Shown piece after piece: positions 45,721 through 52,670 of a DNA stretch of 53,707 bases (position 1 is its first letter; each line of letters begins with the position of its first letter). The DNA is from Bacillota bacterium (lineage in GTDB: Bacteria > Bacillota > Limnochordia > Limnochordales > Limnochordaceae). The position numbers and the translations under genes were made by a program. The stretch is from NCBI GenBank assembly GCA_017577405.1, contig PIUA01000013.1:1-53707 (forward strand). The letters run 5' to 3'. Under the pieces are notes generated by a model that saw nothing but the letters and a program-made list of their open reading frames with translations, was not told where the DNA came from and searched no databases.

Positions 45721-47220
45721 GTGCCCAAACGGGCGATCCTGGCCATTGACCAGGGAACCACAGGCTCCCGGGCTGTGGTGTTCGACCAAGATGGCAACGT
45801 CTTGGCCAGAGAGTACCGGGAGATCAACCAGATCTACCCCAATCCAGGCTGGCTGGAGCAAGATCCCATGGAGTACCTCCACTCGGTGGAGGAGTGCATC
45901 CAGGCCGTGCTGGCGGCGTGCGGGCCCGATGTCGCCATTGAGGGCATCGGGATCACCAACCAGCGGGAGACGACGGTGGCGTGGGACAGGAAGACCGGCA
46001 AGCCTGTGACCAACGCCATCGTCTGGCAGTGCCGGCGGTCGGCGCCCTACTGCGAGCAGCTGCTGGCCGACGGTGTGGAGCCTCTGATCATCGAGAAGAC
46101 GGGCCTCCGGATCGACCCCTACTTCTCGGCGACCAAGATCCGCTGGATCCTGGACCATGTGCCGGAGGCCCGGCGGCTGGCGGAAGCCGGGGAGCTGGCG
46201 GTCGGGACGGTGGACACCTGGCTCATCTGGTGGCTGACCGGCGGCCAAAAGCACGTCACCGATGTGTCCAACGCGTCCCGGACCATGCTCTACAACCTCC
46301 ACACGGGCCAGTGGGACCCGGAGCTGATGGAGCTGACGGGCGTCCCGGAGGGGATCCTCCCCACCATCATGGAGTCGAGCAACGTCTTCGGTGAGGTGGC
46401 CATCGACCTGGGACGCCTCAAGGGGGTTCCCATTGCCGGGGTCGCGGGGGACCAGCAGGCGGCCCTCTTCGGTCAGGCCTGCTTCGAGCCGGGCATGACC
46501 AAGAACACCTACGGCACGTCCCTCGCGGTCATGATGAGCACCGGCGACCGGCCCATCCCGTCCAAGCACGGGCTGACCACCGACATGGGCTGGAGCATCC
46601 GCGGCCGCAAGTCCTACTCCCTGGAGGGTGTGGTCTTCATCGGTGGCATGGCGGTCCAGTGGCTCAGGGACGGCATCAAGGTGATCAACCACGCGGCAGA
46701 GACGGAAGCCCTGGCCCGCTCGGTGGAGGGTACGGGCGGGGTCTACTTCGTGCCCGCCTTCGTGGGCTTGTGCGCGCCCTACTGGGACATGTACGCCCGG
46801 GGGACCATCGTGGGCATCACCCACGGCACGACGGAGGCCCACCTGGCCCGGGCGACCCTCGAGTCCATCGCCTACCAGACCCGGGACAACGTGGACGCCA
46901 TGGCCCAGGACTTGGGGCGGCCGGTGCCGGTCCTCCGCGTGGACGGGAATGCCACCCGGAACGAGTTCCTCATGCAGTTCCAGGCCGATATCCTGGGGAT
47001 TCCCGTCGAGCGGGCCGCCAACCAGGAGATGGCGGCGCAGGGGGCTGCTTTCCTGGCGGGGCTCTGCGTGGGCACCTGGGCGTCGCAGGACGAACTCTCC
47101 CGGCTCTGGAAGAGCGACCGGGTCTTCGAACCCAAGATGGACGAGGCCCGGCGGGAGGAACTCTACGCGGGTTGGAAGCGAGCCGTGGAACGTTCGCTGG
47201 CTTGGGCCCAATCGGAGTAA
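45721..47220 (+). CDS. glpK: Glycerol kinase-like FGGY carbohydrate kinase
   Basis: This 499-residue FGGY kinase matches glycerol kinase over its whole length: LAIDQGTTGSRAVVFDQDG at the N terminus, GITNQRETTVAWDR, IVWQCRR, DVSNASRTMLYNLHTG, GVAGDQQAALFGQACF, KNTYGTSLAVMMSTG and LRVDGNATRNEFLMQFQADI. Substrate-binding Arg-Glu (NQRET), Trp (VWQ), Tyr and Asp (GDQQ) are present. Two sites differ from standard GlpK: Cys for Asp in WQCRR and Ser for Gly in NTYGTS. Glycerol is the likeliest substrate, but the locus (polyol dehydrogenase, SorC regulator) allows another short polyol. GTG 45721 follows GGGGGTGAAGGAAG. Confidence 0.85.
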   Translation: MPKRAILAIDQGTTGSRAVVFDQDGNVLAREYREINQIYPNPGWLEQDPMEYLHSVEECIQAVLAACGPDVAIEGIGITNQRETTVAWDRKTGKPVTNAIVWQCRRSAPYCEQLLADGVEPLIIEKTGLRIDPYFSATKIRWILDHVPEARRLAEAGELAVGTVDTWLIWWLTGGQKHVTDVSNASRTMLYNLHTGQWDPELMELTGVPEGILPTIMESSNVFGEVAIDLGRLKGVPIAGVAGDQQAALFGQACFEPGMTKNTYGTSLAVMMSTGDRPIPSKHGLTTDMGWSIRGRKSYSLEGVVFIGGMAVQWLRDGIKVINHAAETEALARSVEGTGGVYFVPAFVGLCAPYWDMYARGTIVGITHGTTEAHLARATLESIAYQTRDNVDAMAQDLGRPVPVLRVDGNATRNEFLMQFQADILGIPVERAANQEMAAQGAAFLAGLCVGTWASQDELSRLWKSDRVFEPKMDEARREELYAGWKRAVERSLAWAQSE

Positions 47221-47292
47221 CCCCACCCGCGTCCCTGGCAGGGGAACTCCGCCTGGCCCTGAGAGGCCAGGCCTTCGATGCTCCGGAGGAGC

Positions 47293-47329
47293 GACCGGCC
47301 CCTGGAAGCGAGGCTTCCAGGGGCCGGTC
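47293..47329. terminator. Perfect 17-bp hairpin between glpK and the hydrogenase operon
   Basis: GACCGGCCCCTGGAAGC and its exact complement surround a GAG loop, followed by a pyrimidine-rich stretch (CCTCTTCTCGTCCC). It lies between convergent operons and probably ends both. Confidence 0.75.
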
Positions 47330-47401
47330 CCTCTTCTCGTCCCGCTCTTGGAGGAAGGCGGCGCCACTCGCCTCCGAGGCCGGTCGGCTCCGGGCGGTTG
47401 G

Positions 47402-47965
47402 CTACCGGTCGGGGTCCTCGGCCTCCCAGCCGATGAGGCGCAGGAAGCCCCGCTTGGCCAGCGGGCCCACCCCCAGGACCAGCACGGCCCCGGAAAGGGC
47501 GGTGATGAGCTGGGGCGTGGACATCATGGCCTGGACGGGCGGCGGCACGCTCACCAGGTGGGTGGCCGCATAGCCCAGGAAGGCTGCCTTCAGCACCGCG
47601 GCCACCGCCGCGCCGAGCCAGGCCGCCCAGCGCCGACCGGTCCGGTGGAAGGCCCAGAAGACCACGACCAAGAGCGCGTTGCCCGCGGCGATGAAGGGGA
47701 CCATGGGCACCGCGGCCGGCGGGATGATGCCCCGCCACAGGGCGACCACGGGGGTGAGGGCGCCCACCGACGCCCCGTAGAAGGGGGGCGAGGTGAGGGC
47801 GGCGGCGAGCAGCACCCCGTTCACCACCGTGCCCGTGATCAGCTGGGGCAGTCCCAGGATCTGGATGGCAAAGGCCAGCACCAGGAGGAGGAGGCTCCGG
47901 AGCGCGTGGTACGCGTGGGCCTCCAGAGGCCGCCTGGCCGCCACGGCCAGCCGACGAGTCTCCAT
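47402..47965 (-). CDS. ECF-transporter S-component-like membrane protein
   Basis: This 187-residue protein has about five to six hydrophobic segments from residue 24 to 175 (LRSLLLLVLAFAIQILGLPQ, FIAAGNALLVVVFWAF and others). The motif GTVVNGVLLAAALTSPPFYG with ALTPVVALWRGIIPPAA resembles substrate-capturing S components of energy-coupling-factor vitamin or metal importers. No ECF ATPase or T component is in the window. ATG 47965 lies 7 bases after GGGAGGG; a TTG at 47971 is too close to that site. It is the last gene of the hydrogenase operon, 74 bases after hydA, which suggests it supplies a cofactor or metal for that enzyme. Confidence 0.72.
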   Translation of the reverse strand: METRRLAVAARRPLEAHAYHALRSLLLLVLAFAIQILGLPQLITGTVVNGVLLAAALTSPPFYGASVGALTPVVALWRGIIPPAAVPMVPFIAAGNALLVVVFWAFHRTGRRWAAWLGAAVAAVLKAAFLGYAATHLVSVPPPVQAMMSTPQLITALSGAVLVLGVGPLAKRGFLRLIGWEAEDPDR

Positions 47966-48039
47966 ATCCAATCCCTCCCTTCAAGTTGGGGCGCCGTGGC
48001 GGGCTGCCGTCACAGCGCCGTGCCACCCTGGGCCCGGAC

Positions 48040-49860
48040 CTACCCCTGGGCCAGGAGCTGGTCCAGGTCCACGGGGGCGTAGGTGGTGTGGAGCAGGCGA
48101 TGGGCCACCGCGGAGCCCGGCTCGCCCAAAAACTCCTGATAGATCCGCTGGATGGCCGGGTTCTGGTGGGAGACGTAGTGGGGCTTCTCGTCGTCGATGG
48201 CATGCAGGCCAGCCGCCCGCCGCTGGATCCGGGCCAGGGGGGCGTGGCGGGGCTGGCCGCCGCCGTCCACGCAGCCGCCGGGGCAGGCCATCACTTCGAT
48301 GAAGTGGTAGTTCCGGTACGCGCCCGTCTCCAGGAGGCGCCGGGCGCCCTTGAGGCCGCTCACCACCGCGCACCGGACGGTGACGTTGCCCATCTCAATC
48401 TCCACCGAACGGAGGTCGTCCCAGCCCCGCACCGCCTGGAAGGCGGGCCGGGGCGGGATCTGGCCCGTCACCACCGAGTAGGCCTCCCGCAAGGCCGCCT
48501 CGGCCACGCCGCCGCTGGCGCCGAAGATGGCCGCCGCCCCCGTCGACTCCCCCAGGGGATCGTCGAAGGGCTGGGGCGGCAACGCCCTGGGGTCGATGCC
48601 CGCCTGGCGGAGCATCCGGCCCAGCTCCCGGGTGGTGAGGACGATCTCCGTCTCGGGCCGGCCGTCGGAGCTGAGTTCGGGCCGGCTGGCCTCGTCCTTC
48701 TTGGCGGTGCACGGCATGATGGAGACCACCGTCACCTGCTCGGGATCGAGGCCGGCCACCTGGGGGTAGATGTGCCGGAGGACGGAGCTCAGCATGCCCT
48801 GGGGTGAGCGGCAGCTGGACAGGTGGGGGACCTGGTCAGGGAAGTGGCGCTCCAGGAAGCGGACCCAAGCGGGGCAGCAGGAGGTGAAGAGGGGGAGCCG
48901 CTCGCCCCGTTGGAGGCGCTGGAGGAGCTCCCGGCTCTCCTCCATGATGGTCAGGTCGGCGGCGAACTGGGTGTCGAAGACCGCGTGGAAGCCCATGGCC
49001 TTCAAAGCGCTGACCAACTGCCCCGAGAAGTCGCCGGGGACACCGTTGGGCCCAGGGGTGCCATTGGTCGCCGGCCCGCCCCAGAGCTCCGCCGCGCTCA
49101 CCCGCACCGCCGGCGCGATCTGGGCGACCACCACCCGGTCGGGATCCTGCAAGGCTTCCCAAACCCGGGACACGTCATCCTTCTCGGTGAGGGCGCCGGT
49201 GGGGCAGGCCAGGCTGCACTGGCCGCAGGAGACGCAGCCGCTGGTGGCCCAGTCCACCCCCAAAGGCGGGGCCACCTGCATCCGCATGCCCCGGCGGACC
49301 AGCCCAATGGCCTCCACCGCCTGAACCTCGCTGCAGACCCGCACACACCGCTGGCAGAGGATGCACTTCTGGGGGTCGTAGGCGAGGGCCGGGCTGCTCC
49401 GATCGGGCGGCAGGGGGCGGAGAACCGTCTCGTAGTCCCGGTGCCGCACGCCGTACTGGACGGCCAGGGTCTGGAGGTCGCAGTCGCCGGACCGCTGGCA
49501 GAAGAGGCAATCGTTGGGGTGGCCGGCGAGCAGCAGCTGGAGGACCGTCCGCCGGGCCTCCATCACCCGGGGCGAGTGGGTGGAGACCTCCATCCCCTCC
49601 CGCACCTGGGTGGAGCACGCGGCGTGAAGGCGATGGTCGCCCGCCAGCTCCACCAGGCAGAGGCGGCAAGCCCCGATCCCTGGCATGCCCTTCAGGTAGC
49701 AGAGGCTGGGGACGGGAAAGCCGCTGGCCTGGAGGACCTCCAGGAGGTTGGCCCCCTGGGGCGCCTGGATGGGCAGGCCGTTCACCCGGATGGTGACCAT
49801 CTCCGCCGGGCTTCCGGCCTGAGTCTGGAGGGTGGCGTTCCTCTTCAGCTCGTTCTGCAT
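48040..49860 (-). CDS. hydA: [FeFe] hydrogenase catalytic subunit (HydA/HndD type)
   Basis: This 606-residue group A [FeFe] hydrogenase evolves or consumes H2 in the cytoplasm. The N-terminal [2Fe-2S] domain (CYLKGMPGIGACRLC) is followed by the His-ligated [4Fe-4S] site HPNDCLFCQRSGDC, then two [4Fe-4S] clusters (CILCQRCVRVC and CVSCGQCSLACPTG). H-cluster motifs are FTSCCPAW, IMPCTAKKDEA and EVMACPGGCVDGGGQP, all complete. It is 12 bases after the NuoF-type gene. The set matches NAD-dependent, often electron-bifurcating HydABC/Hnd enzymes. Maturases HydE, HydF and HydG are not in the window. Confidence 0.95.
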   Translation of the reverse strand: MQNELKRNATLQTQAGSPAEMVTIRVNGLPIQAPQGANLLEVLQASGFPVPSLCYLKGMPGIGACRLCLVELAGDHRLHAACSTQVREGMEVSTHSPRVMEARRTVLQLLLAGHPNDCLFCQRSGDCDLQTLAVQYGVRHRDYETVLRPLPPDRSSPALAYDPQKCILCQRCVRVCSEVQAVEAIGLVRRGMRMQVAPPLGVDWATSGCVSCGQCSLACPTGALTEKDDVSRVWEALQDPDRVVVAQIAPAVRVSAAELWGGPATNGTPGPNGVPGDFSGQLVSALKAMGFHAVFDTQFAADLTIMEESRELLQRLQRGERLPLFTSCCPAWVRFLERHFPDQVPHLSSCRSPQGMLSSVLRHIYPQVAGLDPEQVTVVSIMPCTAKKDEASRPELSSDGRPETEIVLTTRELGRMLRQAGIDPRALPPQPFDDPLGESTGAAAIFGASGGVAEAALREAYSVVTGQIPPRPAFQAVRGWDDLRSVEIEMGNVTVRCAVVSGLKGARRLLETGAYRNYHFIEVMACPGGCVDGGGQPRHAPLARIQRRAAGLHAIDDEKPHYVSHQNPAIQRIYQEFLGEPGSAVAHRLLHTTYAPVDLDQLLAQG

Positions 49861-49872
49861 CGGTCAGCCCCC

Positions 49873-51813
49873 CTAAGCCGCCGTGATGGCCCCGAAGGCG
49901 CAGACCCGGCGGCAGATGCCGCAGCGGCTGCACAGCTCCGGGTCGATCTGGTGGACTTGGCCCTTGGCCCCGTTGATGGCGTGCTGGCCGCAGGAGCGGG
50001 CGCAGACGCCGCAGCCGGTGCAGAGCTCAGGCACGATGGAGAAGGTCAAGAGGTCGGTGCACTGGCCCGCGGGGCACCGGTGCTCCAGCACGTGGGCCCG
50101 GTACTCGTCGGCGAAGTACCGGAGGGTGCTCAAGACGGGGTTGGGCGCCGTCTGGCCCAGGCCGCACAAGGAGGCGGCCTGGACGGTCCGGGCGAGCCGC
50201 TCCACCTGCTGGAGGAGGGCCTCGCCCTCCTCAGGGCTCCGGGGTGTCCCGTTGGTCTGGGGCCGGCGGGTCATCTGCTCCAAGAGGCGGCAGAGGCGGT
50301 CGACGCCCACCCGGCAGGGAGTGCACTGGCCGCAGGACTCCTCCCGGCAGAAGGTGAGGAAGAAGTGGGCCACGTCCACCATGCAGTTGGCCTCGTCCAT
50401 CACCACCAGGCCGCCCGAGCCCATGATCACCCCGGCCTTCACCAGGGACTGGTAGTCGACGGGCGTGTCGAGCATCGCCTCAGGCAAGCAGCCGCCCGAG
50501 GGGCCGCCCATCTGGACGGCCTTGAAGGTATGCCCCTCGGCCACGCCGCCGCCGATCTCCTCGATGATGGTCCGGACCGGCGTGCCCATGGGCACCTCGA
50601 TAAGCCCAGGCCAGCGCACCTTGCCGCTCAGGGCGAAGACCTTGGTTCCCTTGCTCGTCTCGGTGCCGATGGAGGCGAACCACTGGCCGCCCCGCCGGAT
50701 GATGTCGGGCACGTTGGCGTAGGTCTCCACGTTGTTGATGTTGGTGGGCTTGCCGAAGACCCCCCGCTCCGCCGGGTAGGGGGGCCGGGGCCGGGGCATG
50801 CCCCGCTTCCCTTCGATGGAGGCGATGAGGGCCGTCTCCTCGCCGCAGACGAAGGCGCCCGCGCCGATCTTCAGCTGGATGTCGAAGGAGAAGTCAGTCC
50901 CCAGGATCCGCTCGCCCAGGTAGCCCGCGGCCCGGGCCCGCTCGATGGCCGTCTGAAGGCGCTGGATGGCCAGCGGGTACTCGGCCCGCACGTAAATGAA
51001 GCCCTTCTGCGCGCCCACCGCGTAGGCGCCGATGGTCATCCCTTCCAGCACCCGGAACGGGTCGCCCTCCAAGATACTCCGGTCCATGAAGGCGCCGGGG
51101 TCGCCCTCGTCGGCGTTGCAGACCATGTACTTTTCCGTTCCAGGGCTCTGGCGGGTGAGGGCCCACTTCTTCCCCGTGGGGAAACCGGCGCCGCCCCGGC
51201 CTCGCAGGCCGGAGGTGGAGACCTCGTCGATCACCTGCTCCGGCGTCATCTGGGTGAGGGCCTTCTCCAGGGCCTGGTACCCGCCGCTGGCGAGGTACTC
51301 GTCCAGGCTGCCGGGGTCGATGAGGCCGCAGTTGCTCAGGACGATCCGCACCTGGTGGCGCATCATGGGGTGCTCCCGCAGCAGGGGGAGCCGCCCGGGC
51401 GCCGCCGGCTCGTCCGGTCCAGGCTGGATCAGGGCCTCCAGGGCCTCCGGGGCAGGGGTGGGCTCGCCTGGCTCCACCACCACGCCCAGCAAGAGATCGC
51501 CGGGGACAATGCCGTGATCCACGTACTCGTGCAGGACTCGCTTCAGGTTCCGCTCGGTGCAGGGGCCGAAGGAGAGCCGGGGCTTGCCGGGGAGGCGGAT
51601 ATCAACGATGGGCTCCCAGTGGCACATGCCCACGCAGCCCACCTGCTTCACCACCGCCTCCAGGCCCCGGGCGGCCAGCTCCCGCTGGAGCAAGGCCACA
51701 GCCTTGTCGGCCCCGGCGGCCAGGCCGCAGGTGCCTGAGCCGACGGAGAACTGGGGCAAGGCGGAACGCTCCTCCTGGTGGCGGGCGGCTTGCCGCCCAA
51801 CGGTCGTCTCCAT
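49873..51813 (-). CDS. NADH-binding hydrogenase subunit (NuoF/HydB/HndC type)
   Basis: This 646-residue flavoprotein subunit carries electrons between NAD(H) and the hydrogenase. An N-terminal thioredoxin-like [2Fe-2S] domain has Cys pairs GSGTCG and GCVGMC. The NADH/FMN domain has SGLRGRGGAGFPTGKKW, CNADEGDPGAFMDRS, CGEETALIASIEGKRG and NNVETYANVP. A [4Fe-4S] site follows in ESCGQCTPCRVG. The C terminus is a two-cluster ferredoxin domain (CTGCGVCARSC and CSRCGICRRVC). ATG 51813 begins 2 bases after the NuoE-type stop. This domain order is that of HydB of bifurcating hydrogenases. Confidence 0.94.
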   Translation of the reverse strand: METTVGRQAARHQEERSALPQFSVGSGTCGLAAGADKAVALLQRELAARGLEAVVKQVGCVGMCHWEPIVDIRLPGKPRLSFGPCTERNLKRVLHEYVDHGIVPGDLLLGVVVEPGEPTPAPEALEALIQPGPDEPAAPGRLPLLREHPMMRHQVRIVLSNCGLIDPGSLDEYLASGGYQALEKALTQMTPEQVIDEVSTSGLRGRGGAGFPTGKKWALTRQSPGTEKYMVCNADEGDPGAFMDRSILEGDPFRVLEGMTIGAYAVGAQKGFIYVRAEYPLAIQRLQTAIERARAAGYLGERILGTDFSFDIQLKIGAGAFVCGEETALIASIEGKRGMPRPRPPYPAERGVFGKPTNINNVETYANVPDIIRRGGQWFASIGTETSKGTKVFALSGKVRWPGLIEVPMGTPVRTIIEEIGGGVAEGHTFKAVQMGGPSGGCLPEAMLDTPVDYQSLVKAGVIMGSGGLVVMDEANCMVDVAHFFLTFCREESCGQCTPCRVGVDRLCRLLEQMTRRPQTNGTPRSPEEGEALLQQVERLARTVQAASLCGLGQTAPNPVLSTLRYFADEYRAHVLEHRCPAGQCTDLLTFSIVPELCTGCGVCARSCGQHAINGAKGQVHQIDPELCSRCGICRRVCAFGAITAA

Positions 51814-51815
51814 GG

Positions 51816-52361
51816 CTACTCCCGCCTCCGATACCGTCCCAGAATTCGGGGAACCTGCCGGGGGTTCACCCGTCCGAAGACCTCACCGTCGATGACCAGG
51901 GCCGGCGACATACTGCAGGCGCCCAAGCAGGCCACGGTCTCCAGGCTGAAGAGACCATCAGGGGTGGTCTCGCCCGTCTCGATGCCCAATTCGGACTGGA
52001 GTTGCTGCAAGAGCCCCTGGGCCCCCTGGACGTGGCAGGCCGTCCCCAGGCAGACCCGGATGGTGTGCTTGCCCGGCGGGGCCAGCTTGAAGAAGTTGTA
52101 GAAGCTGGCCACCCCGTAGGCCTGGGCGACGGAGATGCCCGCCTCGTGCGCGCAGCGGATCACTTCCTGCCGGGGCAGATAGCCGTGCTTCTCCTGGACC
52201 TCTTGGAGGAGGATGATGATGGACGGTCGGTCGGAAGAGGGGTGGGTCGCCGCGTGCGGCGAGTCAACGGGGAGAGGAAGAACCTTCACAGCCGGCTGGG
52301 CTTCAGCCGGGGCAGGTGCGGGTCCCGGACCAACTGGCCCAGGTGTGGGTGGAGCCCCCAT
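51816..52361 (-). CDS. NADH dehydrogenase/hydrogenase small subunit (NuoE/HydC/HndA type)
   Basis: This 181-residue [2Fe-2S] subunit forms the diaphorase part with the NuoF-type protein. The helical part IIILLQEVQEKHGYLPRQEV and YGVASFYNFFKLAPPGKHTI lead to the cluster ligands in CLGTACHVQGA and CLGACSMSPALVIDG. A Pro/Ala-rich N-terminal tail of about 40 residues is extra. ATG 52361 has GAGGGGGG 6 bases upstream, whereas an in-frame ATG at 52382 has none. It is the first gene of the hydrogenase operon, directly behind a promoter with a Rex-like site. Confidence 0.93.
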   Translation of the reverse strand: MGAPPTPGPVGPGPAPAPAEAQPAVKVLPLPVDSPHAATHPSSDRPSIIILLQEVQEKHGYLPRQEVIRCAHEAGISVAQAYGVASFYNFFKLAPPGKHTIRVCLGTACHVQGAQGLLQQLQSELGIETGETTPDGLFSLETVACLGACSMSPALVIDGEVFGRVNPRQVPRILGRYRRRE

Positions 52362-52410
52362 ACGGATCCCCCCTCGTGCCATATGGGACAATAGTGATCC
52401 CGCGGGCGTT

Positions 52411-52428
52411 TTGTGCTCGTGATCACAA
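52411..52428. promoter_or_regulatory. Rex-type NADH-sensing operator
   Basis: The minus strand reads TTGTGATCACGAGCACAA, an 18-bp inverted repeat matching the Rex consensus TTGTGA-N6-TCACAA at 11 of 12 defined positions. It begins 4 bases after the -10 box of the hydrogenase promoter, so bound Rex would block transcription. Rex leaves DNA when NADH is high, which suits an NADH-oxidising hydrogenase. No rex gene is in the window. Confidence 0.8.
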
Positions 52429-52432
52429 CCAC

Positions 52433-52461
52433 ATAATACTCTGAACTTGGCTGGGACGCAA
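52433..52461 (-). promoter_or_regulatory. Hydrogenase operon promoter
   Basis: On the minus strand TTGCGT (52461-52456) and TATTAT (52438-52433) are separated by 17 bases. The start site would fall within the Rex-like site, about 70 bases before the first gene. Confidence 0.65.
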
Positions 52462-52572
52462 GGGGCAAGAGCGAGGGAGGGGAAGGATCCGCCGGCAAGA
52501 TGCGGACCCCCGCCTCGCTCTGTGAAAAAAACGCAAGAAACTAGGCTCGCCATCCCCGATGGCCAAGGAATC

Positions 52573-52589
52573 AAGACAAGACCTGTCTT
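52573..52589. promoter_or_regulatory. Inverted repeat upstream of the AstE-like gene
   Basis: AAGACA and TGTCTT flank five bases (AGACC), about 80 bases before the metallohydrolase start. It is a possible operator. No clear promoter hexamers were found for that gene. The 52362-52670 gap otherwise holds only the hydrogenase promoter region. Confidence 0.3.
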
Positions 52590-52670
52590 CTGAGGATGGG
52601 TCTCAATCTTATCTGAGCGGGCGCCGGCGCGCGGCTGGCACCCGTTCGCTGGGCTCTGGGGGCTGCCGGG

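Noticed and set aside
45560..46009. The 3' end of the 607-codon ATPase frame as a real C-terminal domain
   Set aside because: It is out-of-frame translation of the dehydrogenase remnant and the kinase gene.
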